Positions 1-8,410 of a DNA stretch of 64,000 nucleotides are shown here, piece by piece. Positions within the stretch are counted from its first letter, which is position 1, and every line of letters starts with the position of its first letter. Position numbers and translations under genes: made by a program. A model generated the notes under the pieces. That model saw only the letters and a program-made list of their open reading frames with translations. It had not been told where the DNA came from and did no database searches. The DNA comes from Amanita rubescens (taxonomy: Eukaryota > Basidiomycota > Agaricomycetes > Agaricales > Amanitaceae): NCBI GenBank assembly GCA_015039365.1, contig WION01000039.1:124001-188000 (forward strand), in the 5' to 3' direction.

Positions 1-1
1 T

Positions 2-2488
2 GGTCTCTTCGAACCTACTGTAATGCTCTTTGGATTATGCAATTCACCGTCAACATTTCAAACGATGATGAACGAATACTTCCGTGACATGATAGCCGAA
101 GGATGGCTAGTCGTCTATATTGACGATATGTTGATATATGGAGCGAACGAGGAAGAAACGAGGGAGCGCACTAAGCAAGTCTTGCAACGGCTGAAAGAAA
201 ACGATCTGTTCCTGAAACTAGAAAAATGTAAATTCGTCGCCAAGGAAGTCGAATTCCTTGGGATGATCGTCAAAGAAGGAAAGATCATGATGGACCCCGT
301 AAAACTCGCTGGAATCAGCAAATGGCCCGAACCGAAAACTGTTAAACAAATACGGTCATTTCTAGGGTTCGCGAACTTTTACAGGAAATTTATAGGAAAT
401 TACGCCGAAATAGTAGCTCCGCTCACGGAACTTACGAAGAAAACAGTTCCCTTCCGATGGGATGCAGAATGTCAGAAAGCATTTGACACGTTAAAGGAGA
501 AATTCCTAGAAGAACCGGTTCTAGTTATGCCAGATCCAACGAAACCGTTTTTATTAGAGACCGATGCGTCAAACTGGGCGGTAGGAGCCGTCCTGAAACA
601 ACGGGGATCTGATGGAGAACTGCACCCATGCGGATTTATCAGTCATCGGTTAAGCGATACCGAACAAAGATATCAAGTATACGATCGCGAGTTATTAGCA
701 ATAAAGAAAGCGTTTGAAACCTGGAGACACCTTCTTAAAGGAAGCCCACATACGATAATGATCCACTGTGATCATAAGAATTTATCATATTATAAACATC
801 CGCAGAAGATGACCGCCAGACAATCACGCTGGTGGCAAGAAATCACAGAGTTTGATATCAAGTTAGAACATGTCCCTGGATCAAAACTTATTCAGGCAGA
901 CGCTTTATCGAGACGCCCTGACCATATTAACGAAGAAGAGGCAAAAGCAAAAGAAATCCCACAAACCATGATCTCTGATGATATGGTTATCGCCGCGATC
1001 AATGTATCTTGGGCAGACAAAATCACCGAATTATTGCCACAAGATAAATTTGCTAAAGTTGTAATCGACGGTCTCAAACACGGAAAACTACCCCTCCGAT
1101 CAAAGTTTAATGACTGGAAGAACGATAACAACATCATTCGTTATCAAGGACGCGTTTATGTTCCTCAAAACGAAGAATTACGAAACGAAATAATCAAGTC
1201 ACATCACGACCCCGTAGTTATGGGTCACCCTGGACGATTGAAGACACTAGAGCTTATCCGCCGCGACTATTATTGGCCTGGAATGACAACGACCGTATCT
1301 AAATGGGTCGAAGGCTGTGCCTTATGTCAACAAATGAAGGTTAATACACATCCGATCACACCGGGTTTGATGCCTATTAAATCCCACGCCACACGCCCAT
1401 TCGAACAAGTTTCAATGGACTTCATCACAGATCTGCCAATTATCGACGGTTTTGATTCTGTTTTGACCGTGGTCGATCAAGGCTTAACAAAGGGCGTAAT
1501 ATTCATACCATGCAAAAAATCTTTCACCGCTATGGATACCGCCAACTCTTACATTAACGATGTTTATAAACGATACGGGTTACCGACAACCCTCATCTCT
1601 GATAGAGGACCACAATTTACCTCTAAAGTTTTCGAAGAAATCTGCAAGATCTTCGGAATTAACCATAGAAAGTCGACCGCCTTTCATCCGCAAACTGACG
1701 GAGAATCGGAACGACTCAATCAGGAGCTAGAAACCTACCTCCGGTTATACTGCGTTGATCATCCAAAACAGTGGAAAGATCACCTGCCATTAGCAGAATT
1801 CGCGCACAATCAACGGATACATCAATCTACCAAGATGACGCCGTTTGAAATCATGTTTGGAATAGAGCCTGTGGCTATCCCCACAGCATTCCCGCGAATC
1901 AACGTACCCGCCGCTGAAGACCGCTTCAAGGTCTTAACACAAATACGAGACGAAGCTCTCGCCGCACACGAATTAGCTAGACAGCTAATGACTCAACGTG
2001 TCAAAGGGAAATCTCCCGCATTTAAAGAAGGAGACTTGGTATGGCTAGACTCACGAAACCTGAAAACTGGACAAATAAGAAAATTCTCGCCTAGACGAGA
2101 AGGACCGTTCAAGATCAAAAAAATCTTAGGACCTGTCACCGCTAAACTTGAACTTCCCCCAAGATGGAAGATTCACCCCGTTTTTCATGTTTCACTCCTT
2201 ACCCCTTATCATGAAAACGAAACACATGGTCCAAACTTTACTAGACCAACTCCAGACCTTATAGATAACAAAGAAGAATACGAAATCGAGACGATTGTCT
2301 CGCACCGAAGAAAAGGAAACCAATGGCAATTTTTAGTCAAATGGAAAGGTTATCCGACATCTGACAATTCATGGGAAACCGAGGAAAACTTAGAACACTC
2401 CGAGGAGACCTTAAACGAATATAAGGAACAACATGGAATTACAGCAATTGTCCCCACTACTCGTAAATCACGAAAACGCCGCTCTTGA
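2..2488 (+). CDS. Pol polyprotein fragment (RT, RNase H, integrase, chromodomain)
   Basis: This is the C-terminal part of a Ty3 Pol polyprotein, which copies element RNA into cDNA and integrates it. The frame is open from base 2, so it starts outside the window. The RT catalytic box YIDD lies about 35 residues in, followed by the thumb, RNase H (ETDAS, then DRELLAI), an HHCC integrase zinc finger ending CALCQQMK near residue 440, a DDE integrase core (MDFI, SDRG, then the E of the GESERLNQE region), and a C-terminal chromodomain (EYEIE...FLVKWKGYP...WE). The chromodomain marks it as a chromovirus. No stop or frameshift is visible in the part seen. Its last 56 nt overlap the next ORF in another frame. 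Confidence 0.93.
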   Translation, partial: GLFEPTVMLFGLCNSPSTFQTMMNEYFRDMIAEGWLVVYIDDMLIYGANEEETRERTKQVLQRLKENDLFLKLEKCKFVAKEVEFLGMIVKEGKIMMDPVKLAGISKWPEPKTVKQIRSFLGFANFYRKFIGNYAEIVAPLTELTKKTVPFRWDAECQKAFDTLKEKFLEEPVLVMPDPTKPFLLETDASNWAVGAVLKQRGSDGELHPCGFISHRLSDTEQRYQVYDRELLAIKKAFETWRHLLKGSPHTIMIHCDHKNLSYYKHPQKMTARQSRWWQEITEFDIKLEHVPGSKLIQADALSRRPDHINEEEAKAKEIPQTMISDDMVIAAINVSWADKITELLPQDKFAKVVIDGLKHGKLPLRSKFNDWKNDNNIIRYQGRVYVPQNEELRNEIIKSHHDPVVMGHPGRLKTLELIRRDYYWPGMTTTVSKWVEGCALCQQMKVNTHPITPGLMPIKSHATRPFEQVSMDFITDLPIIDGFDSVLTVVDQGLTKGVIFIPCKKSFTAMDTANSYINDVYKRYGLPTTLISDRGPQFTSKVFEEICKIFGINHRKSTAFHPQTDGESERLNQELETYLRLYCVDHPKQWKDHLPLAEFAHNQRIHQSTKMTPFEIMFGIEPVAIPTAFPRINVPAAEDRFKVLTQIRDEALAAHELARQLMTQRVKGKSPAFKEGDLVWLDSRNLKTGQIRKFSPRREGPFKIKKILGPVTAKLELPPRWKIHPVFHVSLLTPYHENETHGPNFTRPTPDLIDNKEEYEIETIVSHRRKGNQWQFLVKWKGYPTSDNSWETEENLEHSEETLNEYKEQHGITAIVPTTRKSRKRRS

Positions 2489-4643
2489 AACCATGTCCTC
2501 CCCCATTAACAACCCATCCGCCGCTGCTACTCCAGCCACTCCAACAGCCGTCGAGGAAACCGTCCCCCCGACCCCTTCTAGGGAGGAATCGCCCGCACCA
2601 TTACCAATTCCTCCTCCTACCTGTATGTTACATTATATATCCATCGGCACAGAATGGTTCCCTATAATTCCTTCTGACGAGGAATTCGTACCTCGAAATG
2701 AAGATTCTTCATCTTCTGACTCATCCTATACCTTCCCATCATCAAATACTTCTACGATAGAAGAACTAATGCGAAACGTCACAGATATGGGGAACGCTAT
2801 TCTCCCTAACACTCCTGTGCCACCTGAAATGCAGGAAATGGTAACTCAAGTATTCGCCACCAGAGACCAAATGGTCATCACCTACGCACGCGGACCACGT
2901 CCTGACACCACCCCTGAGGATATCCGGATCATGCGAGAAGGACTACTCATGTTCAATGCCACCGCTTTTACCCTGGGAGTTCCTCCCATTGATGAAGAAC
3001 TCGTCGACGACTACCTTGAAAGGGCAAGAACCATCGCCGCCACCAATGCTGCAACCACCGCCGCCATCTCTGCCGCCGCTAATGCTGTTGCCGCTGAAAT
3101 CGATACCATCACCGTTAATGCTGCTATCGATGACGAGATCAATGAAAGACTCGTCAATCCCATCTCGATCCCTATTGTCTTCCCAGAAGACACTCCATCG
3201 CCAAGGCCCCTTTACACCCCGTTGGATTTAATGAGAGAAACCCACGCTCGATCCATGAGCCCAGTACCTAGACTCCCTGCCGAAGGACCTATTCCTAGGT
3301 TCTATTTCCAGCACGCCTCTGTCAATGACGACAACTTTAACGTGCCCGCACCCGACATTCCCGCTATAAACGTCATCTTGACACATTACGCCATCCCCTC
3401 CTTCATCGATCCAATAATTCGACGAGCCTTTTACCGAATCTGGACGCTCTTCACGTCCTGGACCTTTGCCAACAACTATCTATTCATCTTAAATAGATAT
3501 GTTCGCCCTGATCTGATGGCCCTCGTTAACGTCATCATTAATCTCACCCGTCGGTTCCGAGAACCACAACGTAACCGCTGGATCACTTTGATGATCTGGA
3601 ATAATATTCATTGGTTTTGCGACCTACGAGGAGACGTATACCTCGAAGAAGCAACCCGTCTTACCACCGCCGGACATCGTCACCATTTCATCCAACCGAC
3701 ACGACAACCTGCTTTAGACACTGGCATGGCCTGGATGCACGGACGCCCTGTATTTCCCCGCACTCCCGTCAATGCCACGTTCGAACGAATTCGAACCCTT
3801 AGTGACCGACTCAACCCGATGATGACCCCTGATGGTTGGGACATAACTATATTACGACAACTACAAACGACGATTAACAATCTCGTGTGGAGGCACGATC
3901 GTAACCCTAATAGACCCAATGCCAGTAACGAATACCAAGACGCCGCCGTCATCGCACTCCAAACAGGACATACAATTGAAGGACGCGATGTCCCTATCCT
4001 TGAAAACCCGACACGTCGCACCATCTTTCACCTGCACGGACCTGATCCCTCAGCCGAACGATTGATATCATTCGAACCGAATAACCTAGCCTTCGAGGGA
4101 GAAGACATCCCTGGAACTCAAGGTTGTTATATGTGCGGAGCCCCGCATCACACTACCGAACACCATCAACGACGAGAAATACGCCGAGGACCGGTACATG
4201 AGGAAACCCCGCCTCCTACTTATCCAGACGCTATAACACAATCATCGCTGCCCACGCCGTTTGAACAAATCCCTGAAAGACGAATTTCTACCGCTTCGCC
4301 TGCTACTACTATCGATTCCGCCCAACTCGAACAAGGCGAACCTTCCCCGCTTATCGAAAGAAGACGACGAGGGACAAATACTCGTCCTCCAGGTAACCGC
4401 TTCACTACTACTACTACTGGACCTCCACCATCACGACGAAACCTTGGAAACCGTCGAGGCCAATCCACACGAGGACAGCCAACACGACATGTCGCCACTA
4501 TGACCGCCTCGAATACACGAGAAGAGCGACCGACTCTTCAAGAACGACTTACTGACAACCGCCGCCGCCGTCGTCATCCCTGGCAAGGAAATGAAGACTC
4601 TTACACCTACGACAGCGATGCTGAACACAATCGTGACACGTAG
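2433..4643 (+). CDS. Third ORF of element A, downstream of pol (unknown function)
   Basis: A 736-residue ORF starts 56 nt before pol ends, in the +1 frame relative to pol, and fills the space up to the 3' LTR. It begins with a Pro/Ser/Thr-rich stretch, then an Ala-rich helix near residues 190-230, then a mostly helical middle part. Near residue 565 is a knuckle, CYMCGAPHHTTEHH (C-X2-C-X3-H-X4-H), and the tail is rich in Arg, Pro and Thr. The knuckle resembles Gag CCHC knuckles but ends in His, so nucleic-acid binding is an inference. It lacks an obvious signal peptide or membrane span that would suggest an envelope. Element D has an ORF of the same plan in the same place. No known family was recognised. 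Confidence 0.75.
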   Translation: MELQQLSPLLVNHENAALETMSSPINNPSAAATPATPTAVEETVPPTPSREESPAPLPIPPPTCMLHYISIGTEWFPIIPSDEEFVPRNEDSSSSDSSYTFPSSNTSTIEELMRNVTDMGNAILPNTPVPPEMQEMVTQVFATRDQMVITYARGPRPDTTPEDIRIMREGLLMFNATAFTLGVPPIDEELVDDYLERARTIAATNAATTAAISAAANAVAAEIDTITVNAAIDDEINERLVNPISIPIVFPEDTPSPRPLYTPLDLMRETHARSMSPVPRLPAEGPIPRFYFQHASVNDDNFNVPAPDIPAINVILTHYAIPSFIDPIIRRAFYRIWTLFTSWTFANNYLFILNRYVRPDLMALVNVIINLTRRFREPQRNRWITLMIWNNIHWFCDLRGDVYLEEATRLTTAGHRHHFIQPTRQPALDTGMAWMHGRPVFPRTPVNATFERIRTLSDRLNPMMTPDGWDITILRQLQTTINNLVWRHDRNPNRPNASNEYQDAAVIALQTGHTIEGRDVPILENPTRRTIFHLHGPDPSAERLISFEPNNLAFEGEDIPGTQGCYMCGAPHHTTEHHQRREIRRGPVHEETPPPTYPDAITQSSLPTPFEQIPERRISTASPATTIDSAQLEQGEPSPLIERRRRGTNTRPPGNRFTTTTTGPPPSRRNLGNRRGQSTRGQPTRHVATMTASNTREERPTLQERLTDNRRRRRHPWQGNEDSYTYDSDAEHNRDT

Positions 4644-4685
4644 TCACAAGTAAATTCAATATTCGGCGAATATTGGACTTCGTAT

Positions 4686-4700
4686 GTAGGAGAAGGGCTA
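4686..4700 (+). other. Polypurine tract of element A
   Basis: A purine-rich run (GTAGGAGAAGGGCTA) lies directly before the 3' LTR, where the plus-strand primer of an LTR retrotransposon is expected. The last bases, GGCTA, also precede the 3' LTR of element B. Confidence 0.7.
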
Positions 4701-5126
4701 TGTTACAAACGTACGTCATGGCCTATCTTTTCTTATCTTATCATCTATGTCATTCCTCCTATGTCATTAATTGCATATGCGTTCCTTCCGGAACATTCAT
4801 CGTTTATCATATGCCAATTACTTTTATCACATGTATGTCGTTTTCACATGTTAACCGTTTCATTATCACATGTAACCGTTTTCATTATCACATGTGTATA
4901 TACTTACCATATTTGCGTATGTACTTTGTACTATATAAATCACGCAAATATACGACTAGACTTCAGTCTAGTTTTAACAGTCAAAATCTGTCTCGTTATC
5001 GTCTAAGTTCCCTTGAGGACTTATCCGATAACATTATTCTTTGAACGTTCTCAAGTGCCGGAACTCCCTTGAGGAACCTACGGTACCTGATAGGCTTGAC
5101 TTATCAGCGAACGAACAAACGTAACA
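4701..5126 (+). repeat. 3' LTR of element A (426 bp)
   Basis: The LTR runs from TGTTACAAACG to AACGTAACA, with inverted ends TGTTAC/GTAACA. It contains a TATA box at 4932-4940 and, 24 nt further on, a perfect 7-bp-arm palindrome (CTAGACT TC AGTCTAG, 4956-4971) at the place where the transcript should begin. Several copies of TTATCACATG lie in the upstream half. TPR coding sequence follows directly. Confidence 0.85.
4932..4940 (+). promoter_or_regulatory. TATA box in LTR of element A
   Basis: TATATAAAT lies in the middle of the LTR. By spacing, transcription should start near 4962-4966, within the palindrome at 4956-4971. Confidence 0.55.
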
Positions 5127-6568
5127 CTCTCACCAGCATGGCCAATTTGGCATCAACATACTGGAATCAGGGAAGGTATGATGAGGCAGAGAAGATTCAG
5201 ATGGATGTGATGATGGCAAGTAAAACAAAGCTTGGATCAGATCACCCAGACACTCTCACCAACATGTCCAATCTTGCATCATCATACAAGAATCAGGGAA
5301 GGTGGGATGAGGCAGAGAAGCTTCATATAGATGTAATGAATGCAAGAAAAACAAAGCTTGGATCAGACCACCCAGACACTCTCACCAGCATGGCTAATTT
5401 GGCATCAACATACAGAGCTCAGGGAAGGTGGGATGAGGCAGAAAAACTTGAGATGGTTGTAATGAATGCATTTGAAACAAAGCTTGGACCAGATCACCCA
5501 GACACTCTTATCAGCATGGCTAATTTGGCATCAACATACTGGAATCAAGGAAGGTGGGATGTGGCAGAGAAGCTTCAGATGGATGTGATGAATGCATTCA
5601 AAACAAAACTTGGGTCAGACCATCCAGACACCCTCACAAGCATGGCCAATTTGGCAATAACATATGGGAATCAGGGAAGGTGGAATGAGGCAGAGAAGCT
5701 TAACATGGTTGTGATGAATGCAAGACAAACAAAGCTTGGAACAGGTCACCCAAATACTCACACTAGCATGACCAATCTAGCATCAACATACTGGAATCAG
5801 GGAAGGTGGGATGAGGCAGAAAAGCTTCAGATGGAGGTGATGGATGCATTGAACAAAAGGCTTGGATCAGACCACCCAGACACCTACACTAGCATGGCCA
5901 ATCTGGCATCAACATACTGGAAACAGGGAAGATTGGATGAGGCAGAGAAGCTTCAGATGGATGTAATGAATGCATTCAAAGCAAAGCTTGGATCAGACCA
6001 CCCAGACACTCTCACCAGCATAGCCAATTTGGCATCAACATACAGAAATCAGGGAAGGTTGGATGAGGCAGAGAAGCTTGAGACAGATGTGATGAATGCC
6101 AGAAAAACAAAGCTTGGATCAGACCACCCATCCACTCTCACCAGCATGGCCAATTTGGCATTGACTTGTGGGGATGAGGGAAGGTGGGATGAGGTGGAAG
6201 AGCTTCTGACAAATGTGATGAATGCAAGAAAAACAAAGCTTGGGTCAGACCATCCAGACACTCTTACCAGCATGACCAATTTGGCATTAACATACATGAA
6301 TCAGGGAAGGTGGGATGAGGCAGAGAAGCTTCTTGTGGATGTGGTGAATAGAAGAAAAAGGAAGTTTGGATCAGACCACCCAGACACTTTCACAAGCATG
6401 ACCAATTTGGCATTGACATACAGGAATCAGGGAAGGTGGGATGAAGCACAGAAGCTTGAGATGGATGTAACAAATGCAAGAAAAACAATGCTGGGACCAG
6501 ACTACCCAGACACTCACCAGAATGGCCAATTTGGCATCAACACACAGGAATCAAGCAAGGTGAAATGA
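5127..6568 (+). pseudogene. Tetratricopeptide-repeat protein, 5' end cut off by element A
   Basis: About eleven consecutive 42-residue repeats read like G(S/P)DHPDTLTSMANLASTY / NQGRWDEAEKL / DVMNARKTKL. This is the kinesin-light-chain type of TPR that forms the C-terminal sensor or scaffold of many basidiomycete NLR-like proteins; that role is an inference, because no NTPase domain is visible. The reading frame runs back into the LTR (to 5069), but those first roughly 20 residues are LTR-derived. The real N-terminus has been separated by the insertion of element A. Near 6511-6522 a 2-nt loss (CACTCACCAG where the other units have CACTCTCACCAG) shifts the frame, so the last repeat is garbled and the frame ends at 6568. 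Units are very alike at DNA level, so expansion is recent. Confidence 0.85.
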
Positions 6569-7240
6569 AACAGAGTACATATGAAATACTACATGTGAAA
6601 TAGCAGGGGTATTTATAATGTATACACACTTCAATAAAACTCTTGAGAGTCAAGGAAGATAAAGTTACATCTGGTCATCAATATCATGAATACAGTACCT
6701 CTCCTATATTTGAAATTCACCATTTAATTCACCTCAGCTGCTGGTGTTGCAGAAAGTGCTATTCTTTATACATTTTGTAGGCCAAGAAATAGTACATATG
6801 AGCAAAAAGAGAAATGTACTATTGGAAATGTATGAAATTATATGTCCCTATGACATTTGATTCACTTTTCCTCCTCTGCAAAGTTACAGGTTTCAACACA
6901 GGTGAGGAGGGCAGTGCTATGTGCTCGGCTTGGTGCGCCAACTTAAGCCAACAACTAAAAGTCATTTTCCCATCTCACAGAAATCTATGTCCTGCTATTT
7001 CACATGTGGTATTTCACATGTACTCTGTCTCATCTCACCTTGATGCTAAATTGGTCATACTGGTAAGAGTGTCTGGGTAGTCTGTTGTTTTTCTTGCATT
7101 TGTTACATCAAGCTTCTGTGCCTCATCCCACCTTCCCTGATTCCTGTATGTTGATGCCAAATTGGCCATGCTTGTGAAAGTGTCTGGGTGGTCTGATTTA
7201 AGCTTCCCTTTTCTTCCATTCACCACATCCATCAGAAGCT
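6328..7240. repeat. Inverted duplication of the TPR gene 3' end
   Basis: The last TPR units plus about 60 nt after them (about 6328-6608) recur in reverse orientation at about 6992-7240. The inverted copy still translates on the minus strand (7035-7232) as two TPR units. The arms are similar but diverged (for example GAAATGAAACAGAGTACATA against GAGATGAGACAGAGTACATG). A spacer of about 385 nt, 6609-6991, separates them and shows no convincing gene. Confidence 0.75.
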
Positions 7241-7580
7241 TCCTGTCACACTTTGACTTAGGTAGCCCATGTGATAATTATAGCCTGTTAAAATTTACAA
7301 AGTTTATTTGCTCTGTTCCACACCCCAACCTGTCCCTGAATGTATTCCCAACAACATACACATACTATGTGTCCACATTGGAAAGAAAATTTGAGTGAAT
7401 AACCAAAGGAAAGGCATATGAGAAGTGATCTACTTATAAATAAATCTGAGCTCAATGCAAAGGCTATACAGCCAATAGATCACCTGAATATCATGCTGGG
7501 TGTTTCAGATAAATGATTCACAAGTAGTCCATGACTAGACAAAGTAGTACCTACCATCAATGTGAGTCACCTGCCAGTAG

Positions 7581-7769
7581 AGTAATGTGATCAAATCTTG
7601 ATGATCAGAGTGCATAAAGTCAGGAGTAACATCAGTCTTCAGCTTCTGAACATAGCCTTTTTGCTCAAATTGATCAAAGGCTTCTGTGACTGATTGCAAG
7701 AATGGTTTATTGATCCAAAAGGATAGCTTGGCAATGATAATAATTGCTTGAAACTTTAAGCAAACATAC
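7581..7769 (-). pseudogene. Isolated exon-like remnant of an unknown gene
   Basis: About 63 codons are open on the minus strand, reading like normal protein (WINKPFLQSVTEAFDQFEQ, then KTDVTPDFMHSDHQDL), and end at a plausible donor GTGACT. No neighbouring exons could be joined. The rest of 7241-8410 holds no supported gene apart from a short open plus-strand stretch near 7811-8011 and the hairpin motif at 7921-8030. It may be the distal part of the Helitron with captured gene pieces. Confidence 0.3.
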
Positions 7770-7920
7770 AGTAAATGAAAAGGAACAGTTTACCAACTAA
7801 GGCCTGACAATCACTTGGCTTATTGAAACACCATCAGTTGTGTACTACCCAAAGGAAAGAACAAAATACCTTGACATGAAAGTTGCTTTGGATGTCTCCA
7901 AACATGGAGAAAAGTTTGAG

Positions 7921-8030
7921 ATTCCGAGGCCGAACGAAGTGAAGGACTCGGTCTCTTATACCGATTTTGTGACCCATCAAATCGCGGTTTTTTCCTCTTT
8001 TGGAACACGTTAAACGCCGGTAAGTCCCGT
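7921..8030. repeat. Conserved hairpin motif, diverged copy
   Basis: Starts ATTCCGAGGCCGA and includes a GAGGCC...CTCGG hairpin, then a T-rich stretch and CGCCGGTAAGTCCCG. The order and spacing of these blocks match the sequences at 40525-40617 and 52238-52330 inside the hAT-like element, although the DNA in between is diverged. Nature unknown. Confidence 0.5.
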
Positions 8031-8410
8031 AATACCAACTCTGCGTTTCTTAATTGACTTCAAATTGATCACTCTTTCTTTAATGTGTAATAATATTCTT
8101 TAGTCTATGCTACATGATATCCTCACATCAATTCCGGTTCTCCAGCTTCTATCTCATGACAAAATGACAATTTTTTGTTGGCAGAGTGCAAATCAATTAG
8201 TAATAATCGGTTCCAGCCTCTCAACACAATTGTCGTCTACCACCACCCCCCCATTATCATATCAGCCACTTTGGTACCTCCTTGAACATTCAAACATCAA
8301 TACAACCTCAAGTTCAGCCTCACATGCCCTCTGTCCCGGGAGGATTGAAACGAGTGGACTTGGTGCTGTGGGCCATCGCTTTGCGTGGCATATCCGAGGC
8401 CATTTAGCAT

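Larger units (their letters stand above)
1..5126 (+). mobile_element. Ty3/gypsy LTR retrotransposon A, 3' part
   Basis: The window opens inside the reverse transcriptase of this element and contains the rest of pol, a third ORF, a purine-rich tract and the 3' LTR. The 5' LTR, gag and protease lie outside, so the target-site duplication cannot be checked. The right border falls in a TPR gene, directly after an LTR ending GTAACA. Its LTR termini (TGTTAC...GTAACA) match those of element D, and both elements carry the extra ORF, so A and D are probably two lineages of one chromovirus group. Confidence 0.9.
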
